The notes beneath the pieces are model-generated. The model saw only the letters and a list, made by a program, of their open reading frames with translations, ran no database searches and had not been told where the DNA came from. A program made the translations under genes and the position numbers. From an uncultured Clostridia bacterium (lineage in GTDB: Bacteria > Bacillota > Clostridia > Christensenellales > Borkfalkiaceae): a stretch of 12,070 nucleotides of DNA. Where the stretch lies: NCBI GenBank assembly GCA_947174975.1, contig CAMWLA010000027.1, forward strand, positions 1 to 12,070, read 5' to 3'. This document shows positions 5,694 through 11,967 of this stretch, piece after piece. Each line of letters opens with the position of its first letter. Position 1 is the stretch's first letter.

Positions 5694-6222
5694 GCTTTAA
5701 TTTAGTTATTTTTTTACGATTTTCACTTGCAATCTTGCAGTGATTTAAAACTTTGTCCCGAACTGTTTCAACCTCGTTCGCGGACAAATCGTACTCTTTG
5801 CCGTTCTCGATAAACTTGATTCCGTCTATCTTTATCGGATTCCCCTCGTTGTCCGTAATCTCAACAAAATGTTTGAAACGAGTTTTCTTTTTGTTACCCT
5901 TTTTGTAAGTCGGCAACGCCGTAGTATTTGGTTGAATTTGCGTCGAAGTTCTAACGACAGCAAGCTCATCGTTTGAATTACTGTCTATTATGATAATAAG
6001 TCGCTTTTCTTTCGGCTTTGTTGACTTGCCTTTTTTGTCGATTGGTAAGTACTTGTCTTTTGTTTTAATTGTCCGACCGTTCGGAACTTTCCTTGAAACG
6101 TTCTTATCCGTCTTTTTAGACGGCTTTTCTATTGCCTTCTTTACACGCTTCAATTTTGCCGTCTTGGCGGGCGTCTTTGCAGACGCCCGCTTTTTTGACT
6201 GCTTTTTTACTTCTTTTTTCAT
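5683..6222 (-). CDS. Lysine-rich basic protein with small C-terminal domain
   Basis: A 179-aa protein whose first 73 residues are strongly basic (KKEVKKQSKKRASAKTPAKT and onward), followed by LIIIID (75-80) and a mixed-composition region from about 113 (RFKHFVEITDNEGNPIKIDG...). The order, basic tail then a short isoleucine-rich strand, echoes the 152-aa protein on the other side of the RNA (INIIIPQ), so distant paralogy is possible. The start ATG follows GGGGTGACGA. The N-terminal coding region contains one copy of a 59-bp repeat whose other copy lies upstream of the lipoprotein gene, and in that copy the reading KKRAS...TP..AAKLKRV is still recognisable. Probably a nucleic-acid-binding protein of the element; no family recognised. 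Confidence 0.7.
   Translation of the reverse strand: MKKEVKKQSKKRASAKTPAKTAKLKRVKKAIEKPSKKTDKNVSRKVPNGRTIKTKDKYLPIDKKGKSTKPKEKRLIIIIDSNSNDELAVVRTSTQIQPNTTALPTYKKGNKKKTRFKHFVEITDNEGNPIKIDGIKFIENGKEYDLSANEVETVRDKVLNHCKIASENRKKITKLKQKK
6141..6199. repeat. 59-bp direct repeat, copy A (within basic gene)
   Basis: Matches 7179-7237 over 59 positions without gaps, about 48 identical. The centre is a hairpin, GCGGGCGTC (6167-6175) / GACGCCCGC (6182-6190), followed on the plus strand by T6. The loop (TTTGCA) differs from copy B (ACTTTC), yet the 9-bp stem is identical. This copy is coding on the minus strand (KKRASAKTPAKTAKLKRVKK). Confidence 0.7.
6167..6196 (+). terminator. Terminator-shaped hairpin inside basic gene
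   Basis: A 9-10 bp GC-rich stem closes a 4-6 nt loop and is followed by T6 on the plus strand. It would block antisense transcripts running rightwards into the structural genes. There is no plus-strand gene to terminate, and the sequence is coding on the other strand, so its function is uncertain even though its form is canonical. Confidence 0.4.
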
Positions 6223-6243
6223 TCGTCACCCCACCGTCGCGCT

Positions 6244-7122
6244 TTACACATTTTCCAAAGCTTCGCAAGTTATTCCGTTGCCTTTGTAATAAGTAACTTC
6301 GGGCTGTGGTGCCGTCGTGCTGTTTTTGATATATTTTTCGATATATCCTTTGACGGTAATTTTTGCGCCCTTTTTTAAATCGCCGTAACACGTGAGATTG
6401 CTTTCGTCGTAGTTGATACTAAGTATCATAAGTGCGCCTTCGCTCTTCGAAGTCTTATCTTCCGAATATTCGTCAACTATATAAACGAAACCGACACGGT
6501 TATACCCCTTAGAGGTTTGGTCTGTTCCGCAGTCCACTATGTAACCCGTCACGTAAACTTGTTTTGGAGTTACGCCGTCCTCTTCCATATAGTAATTGTC
6601 CTTCTCGCTGCCCGCTATCGCGTTACCGATTTCAATAACGTTTGCTGCCGTAAAAGGATCTTCTTGCGTTCCTTGGTGCATCGAAATTTGTGCGGGCTTC
6701 GCCGGAACTATTCTGTCAAAGCTCACCGATTCGGTTTTACTTCCAACCGTAACGGAAGCCGTAAGCGTGTAAGCTATTGCTTGCTCTGCTCTTGTAACGC
6801 TTACCGTTACTAATTTCGATGATTCGTCCATTGCACCGACTTGCACATAATCTTGCAGATTGTTGAACGCGTCAGACGTAACTGTCCAAGTTACCGGATA
6901 CGGCGTCACGTCCTTGGTCTTAACTACTCCGAAAACCTCGTAATCTTCCGGCGATTCCGTGCCGGCAAACTTATCAAGGTAATTACCCTTAAGAATTTTG
7001 ATAGCGTCTTTTGCACGGTTTTCCGTGTCATCGTTCGTCGGTTTATTTCCGCAACCTACGAACGCTATTGCTGTGATTGCAACTAATGCAGCAGTTAAAA
7101 TTGCGCTGAATATTTTTTTCAT
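6244..7122 (-). CDS. Surface lipoprotein with Ig-like and OB-fold-like domains
   Basis: A 292-aa protein with a lipoprotein signal: MKK, a hydrophobic core (IFSAILTAALVAITAIA) and FVGC with C24 as lipidation site (Phe at -3 is slightly unusual). Residues about 33-140 resemble the atrophied bacterial Ig-like domains of Clostridia (YPVTWTVTSD...TLTASVTVGSKTESVSF). Residues about 150-290 follow a known OB-fold-like pattern of secreted proteins: GTQEDPFTAANVI (151-163), VYVTGYIV (189-196), GFVYIVDE (211-218), KGAKITVKGYIEKYI (251-265). The frame is open upstream, but ATG 7122 is preferred for its GGGAG and the signal peptide. It is flanked by an imperfect 59-bp repeat, suggesting later acquisition. 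A superinfection-exclusion or host-surface role is speculative. Confidence 0.75.
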   Translation of the reverse strand: MKKIFSAILTAALVAITAIAFVGCGNKPTNDDTENRAKDAIKILKGNYLDKFAGTESPEDYEVFGVVKTKDVTPYPVTWTVTSDAFNNLQDYVQVGAMDESSKLVTVSVTRAEQAIAYTLTASVTVGSKTESVSFDRIVPAKPAQISMHQGTQEDPFTAANVIEIGNAIAGSEKDNYYMEEDGVTPKQVYVTGYIVDCGTDQTSKGYNRVGFVYIVDEYSEDKTSKSEGALMILSINYDESNLTCYGDLKKGAKITVKGYIEKYIKNSTTAPQPEVTYYKGNGITCEALENV

Positions 7123-7178
7123 TTTTTGCTCTCCCGTTAGTAATTTAATTTGTTTTAGTTGACGGTTCTTTACCTTAT

Positions 7179-7237
7179 TTACGCGCTTTAGTTTTGCCGC
7201 TTGGGCGGGCGTCACTTTCGACGCCCGCTTTTTTGAC
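7179..7237. repeat. 59-bp direct repeat, copy B (upstream of lipoprotein gene)
   Basis: Partner of 6141-6199, same orientation, same length, roughly 81% identical. The hairpin GCGGGCGTC (7205-7213) / GACGCCCGC (7220-7228) is retained with a different loop, again followed by T6 on the plus strand (7229-7234). The two copies bracket the lipoprotein gene almost exactly. Confidence 0.7.
7205..7234 (+). terminator. Terminator-shaped hairpin, repeat copy B
   Basis: A perfect 9-bp GC-rich stem, 6-nt loop ACTTTC, and T6 on the plus strand. On the minus strand the stem would fold in the mRNA between the 381-aa protein and the lipoprotein gene and could protect or attenuate the message, but no U-run follows it in that direction. 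Confidence 0.45.
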
Positions 7238-7266
7238 GGCTTTGATTTTGTTTGTTTTCTTGCCTA

Positions 7267-8412
7267 TCAGAAGATGATGCCGCCGCTTGTGTCGGGGTCG
7301 AATGAAGGATTTCCCGCGGGTACGTACATGTATTGAGGATTAACAAGAATATCCGCATAAAAAGTATATGTAATTCCCGTAAGTTCACCGGTAAACTGCA
7401 CCCATAATCTTGACGTTGTTACCTTCTTGTTGTAATTATTAAGTATTGTTGAATATTTTTCACCGGCATAATATTTACAATCATCGTTAAGCTTACGCAC
7501 AAACGTTCCGTACACGTTTGTTGTAGTACAAAGAAGAGATTCATCGAAAAGACCAAAATTAGGAATATCGTCTTTCAATGTAAGCGCATCGTCCCAATCT
7601 TGAAGAGGATGTCCGTCTGTCCAAGAAATTTTAACATTGGTTACATTTTCGAAAATAGTTCCGGCAGACCAATCGTCCGGGTCATCACAAGACGTACCAA
7701 TACAAAGTTTATCCGCGTGGATTGCCTCATCGACAAAAAATTCTATTTTTCCGCCGGTAGTTGTTAACCACCAACTTTTCTCCACGTCATCATAGTCGTC
7801 AAGAATACAAATACCAATTCCTTGATATCTATGTACATAATCAGCTCGTATCGTACAATAAGCTTTGGAACCGTCGTTTGCGGATACGCTGCCGTTTGCT
7901 GTCGCTTTTATGGTTATGGGATAAGCAAACGCTTGCAGACAAGAAATAGTGAACTGCTCGCCCGACTGAACCGTTGTTGAAGAAAACATAATGTAATCTG
8001 ACACGTTTAAATTTTTAACCGCCCAGTCGGACGTAAACTCAGCCGACAGCGTTATTGACTTATCTGTCGCTTCGTCGTGGTTTACAAGCGTTACCGTTGC
8101 GACGTGTACGCTATCTACGTTTTGAGTATCGATTTCATACTCTTCGTACTCGGAAACTCTAAGAGCGCGAGTTTTGAACCGCGCACCGCGGTTTTCACCG
8201 CTTGATAATTGCATAGAGTTTGCCGAGGTGTTGATTTCTGAAGGTCCCGTGTCGCTCGGCATCTCCGCTTGTACACCGCCCTTCTTATACTTCCAGTCAG
8301 TCGCAGCACCGTACCCAACGGCACCGCCGCCCGCAAGCATGATTGCACTCAGCACTAATGCGCCGATTGCCTTTGCGATTTTACTTTTCTTTTTTGTTTT
8401 TGTATTTTTCAT
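7267..8412 (-). CDS. Membrane-anchored surface protein with Ig-like domain
   Basis: A 381-aa protein. A basic start (MKNTKTKKKSKIAK) precedes a hydrophobic segment at about 15-37 (AIGALVLSAIMLAGGGAVGY) that can serve as signal peptide or anchor. Residues about 100-195 form a beta-rich Ig-like domain (HVATVTLVNHDEATDKSITL ... AFAYPITIKATANGSVSAND ... CTIRADYVHRY), a pattern I associate with surface and phage-borne proteins of gut Clostridia. The remainder (196-381) is rich in Asp, Trp, Tyr and Thr with several cysteines, ends GGIIF, and is not recognised. GGAGGAATTAAAA before the ATG is an ideal ribosome binding site. It follows the 64-aa membrane protein by 20 nt, in the position of virion or adsorption proteins. 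Confidence 0.75.
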   Translation of the reverse strand: MKNTKTKKKSKIAKAIGALVLSAIMLAGGGAVGYGAATDWKYKKGGVQAEMPSDTGPSEINTSANSMQLSSGENRGARFKTRALRVSEYEEYEIDTQNVDSVHVATVTLVNHDEATDKSITLSAEFTSDWAVKNLNVSDYIMFSSTTVQSGEQFTISCLQAFAYPITIKATANGSVSANDGSKAYCTIRADYVHRYQGIGICILDDYDDVEKSWWLTTTGGKIEFFVDEAIHADKLCIGTSCDDPDDWSAGTIFENVTNVKISWTDGHPLQDWDDALTLKDDIPNFGLFDESLLCTTTNVYGTFVRKLNDDCKYYAGEKYSTILNNYNKKVTTSRLWVQFTGELTGITYTFYADILVNPQYMYVPAGNPSFDPDTSGGIIF

Positions 8413-8432
8413 TTTTAATTCCTCCGAATTTT

Positions 8433-8627
8433 TTATTTTTTTCTTATTGCTTTAAAAATAGCTATACAGATAAAAATTGCTGTTACTACTGCAAACACAA
8501 TGCACGCATAGTTGAAATATTTCAACCAGCTTTCAAGGAACTCGAATTTATCCGTAAGACTTCCGAGCGTTATTCTTAAAATTACCGCGATACACAAGCA
8601 GACGAAACTTCCTATCATTCCTATCAT
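8433..8627 (-). CDS. Small two-helix membrane protein, coat-protein-like
   Basis: A 64-aa protein with two hydrophobic helices: MIGMIGSFVCLCIAVILRIT (1-20) and ACIVFAVVTAIFICIAIF (41-58). Between them is an acidic/aromatic segment (DKFEFLESWLKYFNY, 26-40), and it ends in a basic tail KAIRKK (59-64). Acidic amphipathic stretch, then membrane helix, then basic C-terminus is the architecture of mature inovirus major coat protein pVIII, with the first helix as possible signal sequence; no clear AxA cleavage site is seen and the N-terminus lacks lysines, so a pVI-like minor protein is the alternative. The ATG overlaps the TGA of the 621-aa gene by 4 nt, with GGGGGTAGAG upstream. Confidence 0.65.
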   Translation of the reverse strand: MIGMIGSFVCLCIAVILRITLGSLTDKFEFLESWLKYFNYACIVFAVVTAIFICIAIFKAIRKK

Positions 8628-10489
8628 TCTTTCTCTACCCCCTTATCTATAATTACCGTAACTATAACCGCCCCCAACAGCGCGCCAATTATGGCTACGC
8701 CATAACGCCAAAACTCAAAGTCCGGCGTAGTAATCACTGGGTGATCAAGCGGAGGCGCTATATCTATTGGTGACATAACAACGGGTATTACGGTTTCAAC
8801 GTCTTTCAGTTTGAAAGTAACGTCAATTATATCGAAGCCGAGCTGAACCCAAGTTTGACAAACAAATGCGTTCGTATTTCTTTCTGCCCAATACGTTCCC
8901 CATATCGGTATTCCGCCGTCGATCGGTCTTATCAATCCTTGCTTGAGTTCACATACAACTTGCTCGGCTGAAAAATATTCTGACTGCATATATCTAAAGA
9001 GATATACCGTTTCGTCACGCTCATCAGCTTCCGTTACATAGTCGCAAAATTTATCGTAATCGATTTCGTGAATATAGAATTCGTTACAAAATGCAGTTTT
9101 ATCGTTTATTCTTTTGATATCGTCTACCGTAACTTCTTGAATAGGACAAATTGAATACTCTTTTGTAAATGCGACGTCAGCAGATAAACCGTAAAGTTTT
9201 TGCCACAAAGTTTTTGAAGAATATTTTACACCGGTCAATTTAAAATCGTCGTCATCTGCAGAAATGGTTTTTTCAGTATACTCGTCGTCTACTTTTTCAA
9301 AAAGTACACTGTCAAATCTTTCATCAACAAGCTCAGTGCTGTCCGAAGAAAATCGTTCGGTATAAGTTTCAAACCAGCCTTTTTCGCCTCGCTTTCTATT
9401 ACCTACAAGTTCTTCAGCTGGAACTGTATAATTATCCGCAGATCCGCTTTCTGCATAAAAGACATACCGCAAATTTGAAATAATGTTCTCTACGTTGTCC
9501 GCATAATTGTAACCGTGAGAGTACTTTACAAAATAAAATCCGCCCCAAAATCTGCCATCTTGATTAGTATGAAACCCATACTTCCCGCTTGCTTCTTTGC
9601 CTATCCGATCATAAAAATAATTGTAATCTTCTTTGTCGCCCGTTATAAGCATAGGCGCGGTATACGCATTTAACCACTTAGCGTGAACCTTTGTCATTTC
9701 ACCGCATTCTTCTATAATTTCGTTTGGTACAGAAAAATAAACTGAATGCAAAGTGTCTTGTCTATACGCTGAGCCATTCGTTCCTTCGGGTCTATAAGCA
9801 GTAGAGCGCACGTCAAGAGAAAGGCATTTTTCCAATTCATCGGTTATATATGTAAGTGTACAGTCTTGCTCCGCTGTTGGCGCACACCCCTCGGCGTAGC
9901 CGCTGTATCTATAAGTTACTCCGACCGAATATTCTTCGACTTCCTTGTCGAGCATAAGCTGAAATCCGCTGACTTCGTATACACGTTCGCTACTCTTAAC
10001 TCGGCTTAAAATGCCTTGCTTCTGAACCGAAGTCAAGTCAATCTTGAATTTCAAAAACAGTCCTTCAGCTCCGCTGTTCAGATATTTTAGCTTGTAATTA
10101 TTTGAAAAACTTGAACTTTGGTCACCGCCGGTCCTTATCTGTATGCAATTCTTTTCGCTCGTAAGGTTGAACGCCGTTCGCGCGGGATTGTAAACGTATA
10201 TGTAAAGCCCGAAGTATGACTGTTTCTCGTAAACCGACGAATAGCAAAATTCTATAAACGAAATTACTTGTGGGGAACCGCCAGCGCTGTAAGGATAGTC
10301 CGACAAATCAAACTTCTTGCCGTTCACGGTTGAACCCTCTAAATCGTCCATAACGTTTCGCTGTTCGTAAATCGCTTGACGTGTATCGAGCGTAGACGCC
10401 TGCGCGGAATAATATCCGTCCGTTATAACACCCAGTGCCAAAAGCATAAGCGTTAAAACGGTTATTAAAATTGTTTTAAGTCTTTCCAT
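8624..10489 (-). CDS. Exported C-anchored protein, pIII-like adsorption candidate
   Basis: A 621-aa protein with a clear signal peptide (MERLKTILITVLTLMLLALG, cleavage likely after AQA at 29-31) and a single C-terminal membrane helix at about 597-614 (GVAIIGALLGAVIVTVII) followed by a short charged tail DKGVEKE. The 560 residues between are predicted extracytoplasmic, rich in Tyr, Asp, Ser and Glu with scattered cysteines, and show no domain I know. Signal peptide plus C-terminal anchor, and a place between two tiny membrane-protein genes, is the topology and context of the filamentous-phage adsorption protein pIII (424 aa in M13). AGGTGA precedes the ATG, which lies 8 nt after the 35-aa gene. 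A host-type surface protein remains possible. Confidence 0.7.
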   Translation of the reverse strand: MERLKTILITVLTLMLLALGVITDGYYSAQASTLDTRQAIYEQRNVMDDLEGSTVNGKKFDLSDYPYSAGGSPQVISFIEFCYSSVYEKQSYFGLYIYVYNPARTAFNLTSEKNCIQIRTGGDQSSSFSNNYKLKYLNSGAEGLFLKFKIDLTSVQKQGILSRVKSSERVYEVSGFQLMLDKEVEEYSVGVTYRYSGYAEGCAPTAEQDCTLTYITDELEKCLSLDVRSTAYRPEGTNGSAYRQDTLHSVYFSVPNEIIEECGEMTKVHAKWLNAYTAPMLITGDKEDYNYFYDRIGKEASGKYGFHTNQDGRFWGGFYFVKYSHGYNYADNVENIISNLRYVFYAESGSADNYTVPAEELVGNRKRGEKGWFETYTERFSSDSTELVDERFDSVLFEKVDDEYTEKTISADDDDFKLTGVKYSSKTLWQKLYGLSADVAFTKEYSICPIQEVTVDDIKRINDKTAFCNEFYIHEIDYDKFCDYVTEADERDETVYLFRYMQSEYFSAEQVVCELKQGLIRPIDGGIPIWGTYWAERNTNAFVCQTWVQLGFDIIDVTFKLKDVETVIPVVMSPIDIAPPLDHPVITTPDFEFWRYGVAIIGALLGAVIVTVIIDKGVEKE

Positions 10490-10497
10490 ATCTCACC

Positions 10498-10605
10498 TTA
10501 AAGCACTTTGCTTGCAATAATTAAGCCAATTAATACGCCGATCACTACTCCGCCGACTAACCAAAACAGTCGTTTAATTAATTTCCAAATCACAAGCAAA
10601 AACAT
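10498..10605 (-). CDS. 35-aa single-pass membrane peptide (pVII/pIX-like)
   Basis: A short gene coding MFLLVIWKLIKRLFWLVGGV followed by VIGVLIGLIIASKVL. The middle KLIKR is basic, and the second half is one glycine-containing membrane helix. Size and hydrophobicity match the tip proteins pVII and pIX of filamentous phages (32-33 aa in M13). GAGGGTAGAG sits just before the ATG, nearly the same leader as that of the 64-aa membrane gene (GGGTAGAGAAA in both). It is 8 nt upstream of the 621-aa gene. The translation signals and tight spacing make it a real gene despite its length; the tip-protein role is inference. Confidence 0.65.
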   Translation of the reverse strand: MFLLVIWKLIKRLFWLVGGVVIGVLIGLIIASKVL

Positions 10606-10637
10606 TTCTCTACCCTCAATCCGCCGAAGATTCCTAC

Positions 10638-10829
10638 TTAAATAAAATTTTTAATATCGACATCACTTTCGCCGATATTAAACATAACCCGCGCGGACTT
10701 TACGCCCGCCCGCTTTCTTCTCGCTGCCGCGCACAGTTCGGCGGCTTCCTCGGTTGCAAACCGTTCTTCCGAATAACCGAACCGACCGCTTTCATATGCA
10801 GTAAGCACAAAATAATATCCGTTGCTCAT
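10638..10829 (-). CDS. Small hypothetical protein, 63 aa
   Basis: The product begins MSNGYYFVLTAYESGRFGYS and continues with an alanine-rich helix (TEEAAELCAAARRKRAG) and a short beta-like end. The frame is open further upstream, but ATG 10829 was chosen because it overlaps the stop of the preceding gene as ATGA, as elsewhere in this cluster. No family is recognised. It is the last of the small-gene cluster before the membrane module. Confidence 0.6.
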   Translation of the reverse strand: MSNGYYFVLTAYESGRFGYSEERFATEEAAELCAAARRKRAGVKSARVMFNIGESDVDIKNFI

Positions 10830-11002
10830 TTCTTGCCCTTGCCTTTCTGCTGCGCAAGATTCTTTTTGTATTTCTTGCATAAGTCGTAATCGAAGTCGCA
10901 CATAAGCGACGTTCCCGTCGGCTTGCCGGTTAGATTGCAAACCTCGCAATTCTTTTTATCGTCAAACTTTATATGCGGACACCCGCTCAATATAATGCTC
11001 AT
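10826..11002 (-). CDS. Small cysteine-rich, zinc-ribbon-like protein, 58 aa
   Basis: The product begins MSIILSGCPHIKFDDKKNCE and ends in a lysine-rich tail (QQKGKGKK). Cysteines at 8, 19, 22, 35 and 42 with His10 give a C-x-H...C-x2-C...C...C arrangement that suggests a bound zinc ion. The start at ATG 11002 is favoured by GGGGTGACGG directly upstream and by its distance of 4 nt from the previous stop. A DNA- or RNA-binding accessory role would fit, but the family is not known to me. Confidence 0.6.
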   Translation of the reverse strand: MSIILSGCPHIKFDDKKNCEVCNLTGKPTGTSLMCDFDYDLCKKYKKNLAQQKGKGKK

Positions 11003-11006
11003 TCCG

Positions 11007-11219
11007 TCACCCCGAACAAATTTCTGTGTAAAGCCGCGAAGCTTCAAAAGCTTCTTGACAGTCAAATTCGTATATATCGTCAATGTCGCAATCAGAAGTG
11101 TTTCCGAACTCGTCTGTCATTGCCTCTTTAATTAAGCGCTGCGCTTTTTCTTTACTTTCGGCGTAACAACCTAAACCGTCAAATTGATTAAATCCACGAT
11201 AAGCATAAAATTTACTCAT
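11007..11219 (-). CDS. Small acidic hypothetical protein, 70 aa
   Basis: The product begins MSKFYAYRGFNQFDGLGCYA, continues with a helical lysine/glutamate segment (ESKEKAQRLIKEAMTDEFG) and then an acidic stretch (DCDIDDIYEFD). ATG 11219 has GGTGTGACGG just upstream, nearly the leader of the next gene (GGGGTGACGG), so it is preferred over an in-frame TTG at 11240. No family recognised. Confidence 0.6.
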   Translation of the reverse strand: MSKFYAYRGFNQFDGLGCYAESKEKAQRLIKEAMTDEFGNTSDCDIDDIYEFDCQEAFEASRLYTEICSG

Positions 11220-11236
11220 TCCGTCACACCGCCCGC

Positions 11237-11497
11237 TCAATATCGTTTGCTTTTATTAACACGCTTAATAGCAATAAGCCTACTCGAAGTGGTACGCCCC
11301 AAATAGCGTTTGCCGTTATTACATTCGACTTCATAATTAACAGTCTTTCCCGACTTGGAAGGTTGAAGTTTTGTAAAGCGCTGCGTTTCACCACCCGTAC
11401 AGATCATAACGTCACCGACTTTTAATTCGTCTGCGGGTATTGCCCACACTTTGCCATAACTCGTAACATGTATTAGCTGTGGTTTGGAATTTTTCAT
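11237..11497 (-). CDS. Small beta-rich hypothetical protein, 86 aa
   Basis: The product begins MKNSKPQLIHVTSYGKVWAI and contains PADELKVGDVMICTGGETQR (21-40) and YEVECNNGKRYLGRTTSSRL (55-74), the alternating pattern of a small beta barrel. AGGAG stands upstream, and the ATG overlaps the stop of the 62-aa gene by 4 nt. The 'LKVGDV' phrase recalls Hint/intein-type folds, but no catalytic residues of that family are seen. Function unknown. Confidence 0.65.
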   Translation of the reverse strand: MKNSKPQLIHVTSYGKVWAIPADELKVGDVMICTGGETQRFTKLQPSKSGKTVNYEVECNNGKRYLGRTTSSRLIAIKRVNKSKRY

Positions 11498-11682
11498 ACT
11501 TTTAAATCTACTCCTTTTTGTTGTGTTAACATAAAGTAACGGCGCAAATGTTCCTCAACGCACCGTGCATGACTTAGCGCGTCGATAAGCTGCCCATTGC
11601 CGGAGCTGTTTGGAAGCGCGGAAATTTTCGCCTCTAACTTGTTAAGCTCTGCTTTGATTTCGTTAAATACTTCTTCGCTCAT
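11494..11682 (-). CDS. Small helical protein, 62 aa
   Basis: The product begins MSEEVFNEIKAELNKLEAKI and is a helix with heptad-like leucines, followed by a glycine/serine turn (NSSGNG) and a second helix (ALSHARCVEEHLRRYFML). It could form a helical hairpin or dimer. GAGGTAAAA precedes the ATG, which overlaps the stop of the 59-aa gene as ATGA. No family recognised. Confidence 0.6.
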   Translation of the reverse strand: MSEEVFNEIKAELNKLEAKISALPNSSGNGQLIDALSHARCVEEHLRRYFMLTQQKGVDLKV

Positions 11683-11858
11683 TTTTTTACCTCACTTAAT
11701 TCAAGAAAATTGACACGCAGTTTTGCAAAACTTAATTCCTTTTCAGTCTTTTCATAAGCCCGCAATGCCGAACTGCGAGAATTATATTGTTCTTCAAACA
11801 CTTTTCTGCGTTCGGAAATACCGCCACCAATAACCTCATAAACAAGAAGCCAAGCCAT
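11679..11858 (-). CDS. Small hypothetical protein, 59 aa
   Basis: A short frame coding MAWLLVYEVIGGGISERRKV and then a charged helix (FEEQYNSRSSALRAYEKTEK ELSFAKL...), ending SEVKK. The first 14 residues are hydrophobic, the rest likely coiled coil. AAGGCGG precedes the ATG, and the TGA overlaps the next ATG (ATGA), matching the style of the cluster. Function unknown. Confidence 0.6.
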   Translation of the reverse strand: MAWLLVYEVIGGGISERRKVFEEQYNSRSSALRAYEKTEKELSFAKLRVNFLELSEVKK

Positions 11859-11892
11859 ATTTAAACCGCCTTATCCTTCTGCGTTATCATTT

Positions 11893-11923
11893 CGGCGGCG
11901 GTGCAGTCCGTTCCGCGCCGCCG
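11893..11923. repeat. GC-rich hairpin between small genes
   Basis: CGGCGGCG (11893-11900) pairs perfectly with CGCCGCCG (11916-11923) around a 15-nt loop, in the 109-nt gap between the truncated right-edge gene and the 59-aa gene. No T-run follows on either strand, so it is not an intrinsic terminator. It is much more GC-rich than its surroundings. Confidence 0.5.
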
Positions 11924-11967
11924 CGTACTTTGGTAACTTTTTGAAGAAAAAATGCCGTGTAGTCTGA

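Larger units (their letters stand above)
7123..7266 (-). pseudogene. Remnant of basic-protein N-terminus in intergenic gap
   Basis: Between the stop of the Ig-like anchored protein and the lipoprotein start, one minus-strand frame reads KKRASKVTPAQAAKLKRVNK, closely matching KKRASAKTPAKTAKLKRVKK at the N-terminus of the basic gene (5683-6222). The remnant frame is preceded by two stop codons (TGATAG, of which TGA belongs to the upstream gene) and has no ATG, and it runs into the lipoprotein frame. It looks like the left-over first part of a duplicated or displaced basic gene. Confidence 0.5.

Noticed and set aside
11219..11240. Upstream TTG start for the 70-aa gene
   Set aside because: ATG 11219 has the same leader as the next gene in the cluster, while the TTG overlaps the previous stop without a good ribosome binding site.
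11893..11923. GC-rich hairpin as a terminator
   Set aside because: No T-run follows on either strand, so only an inverted repeat is reported.
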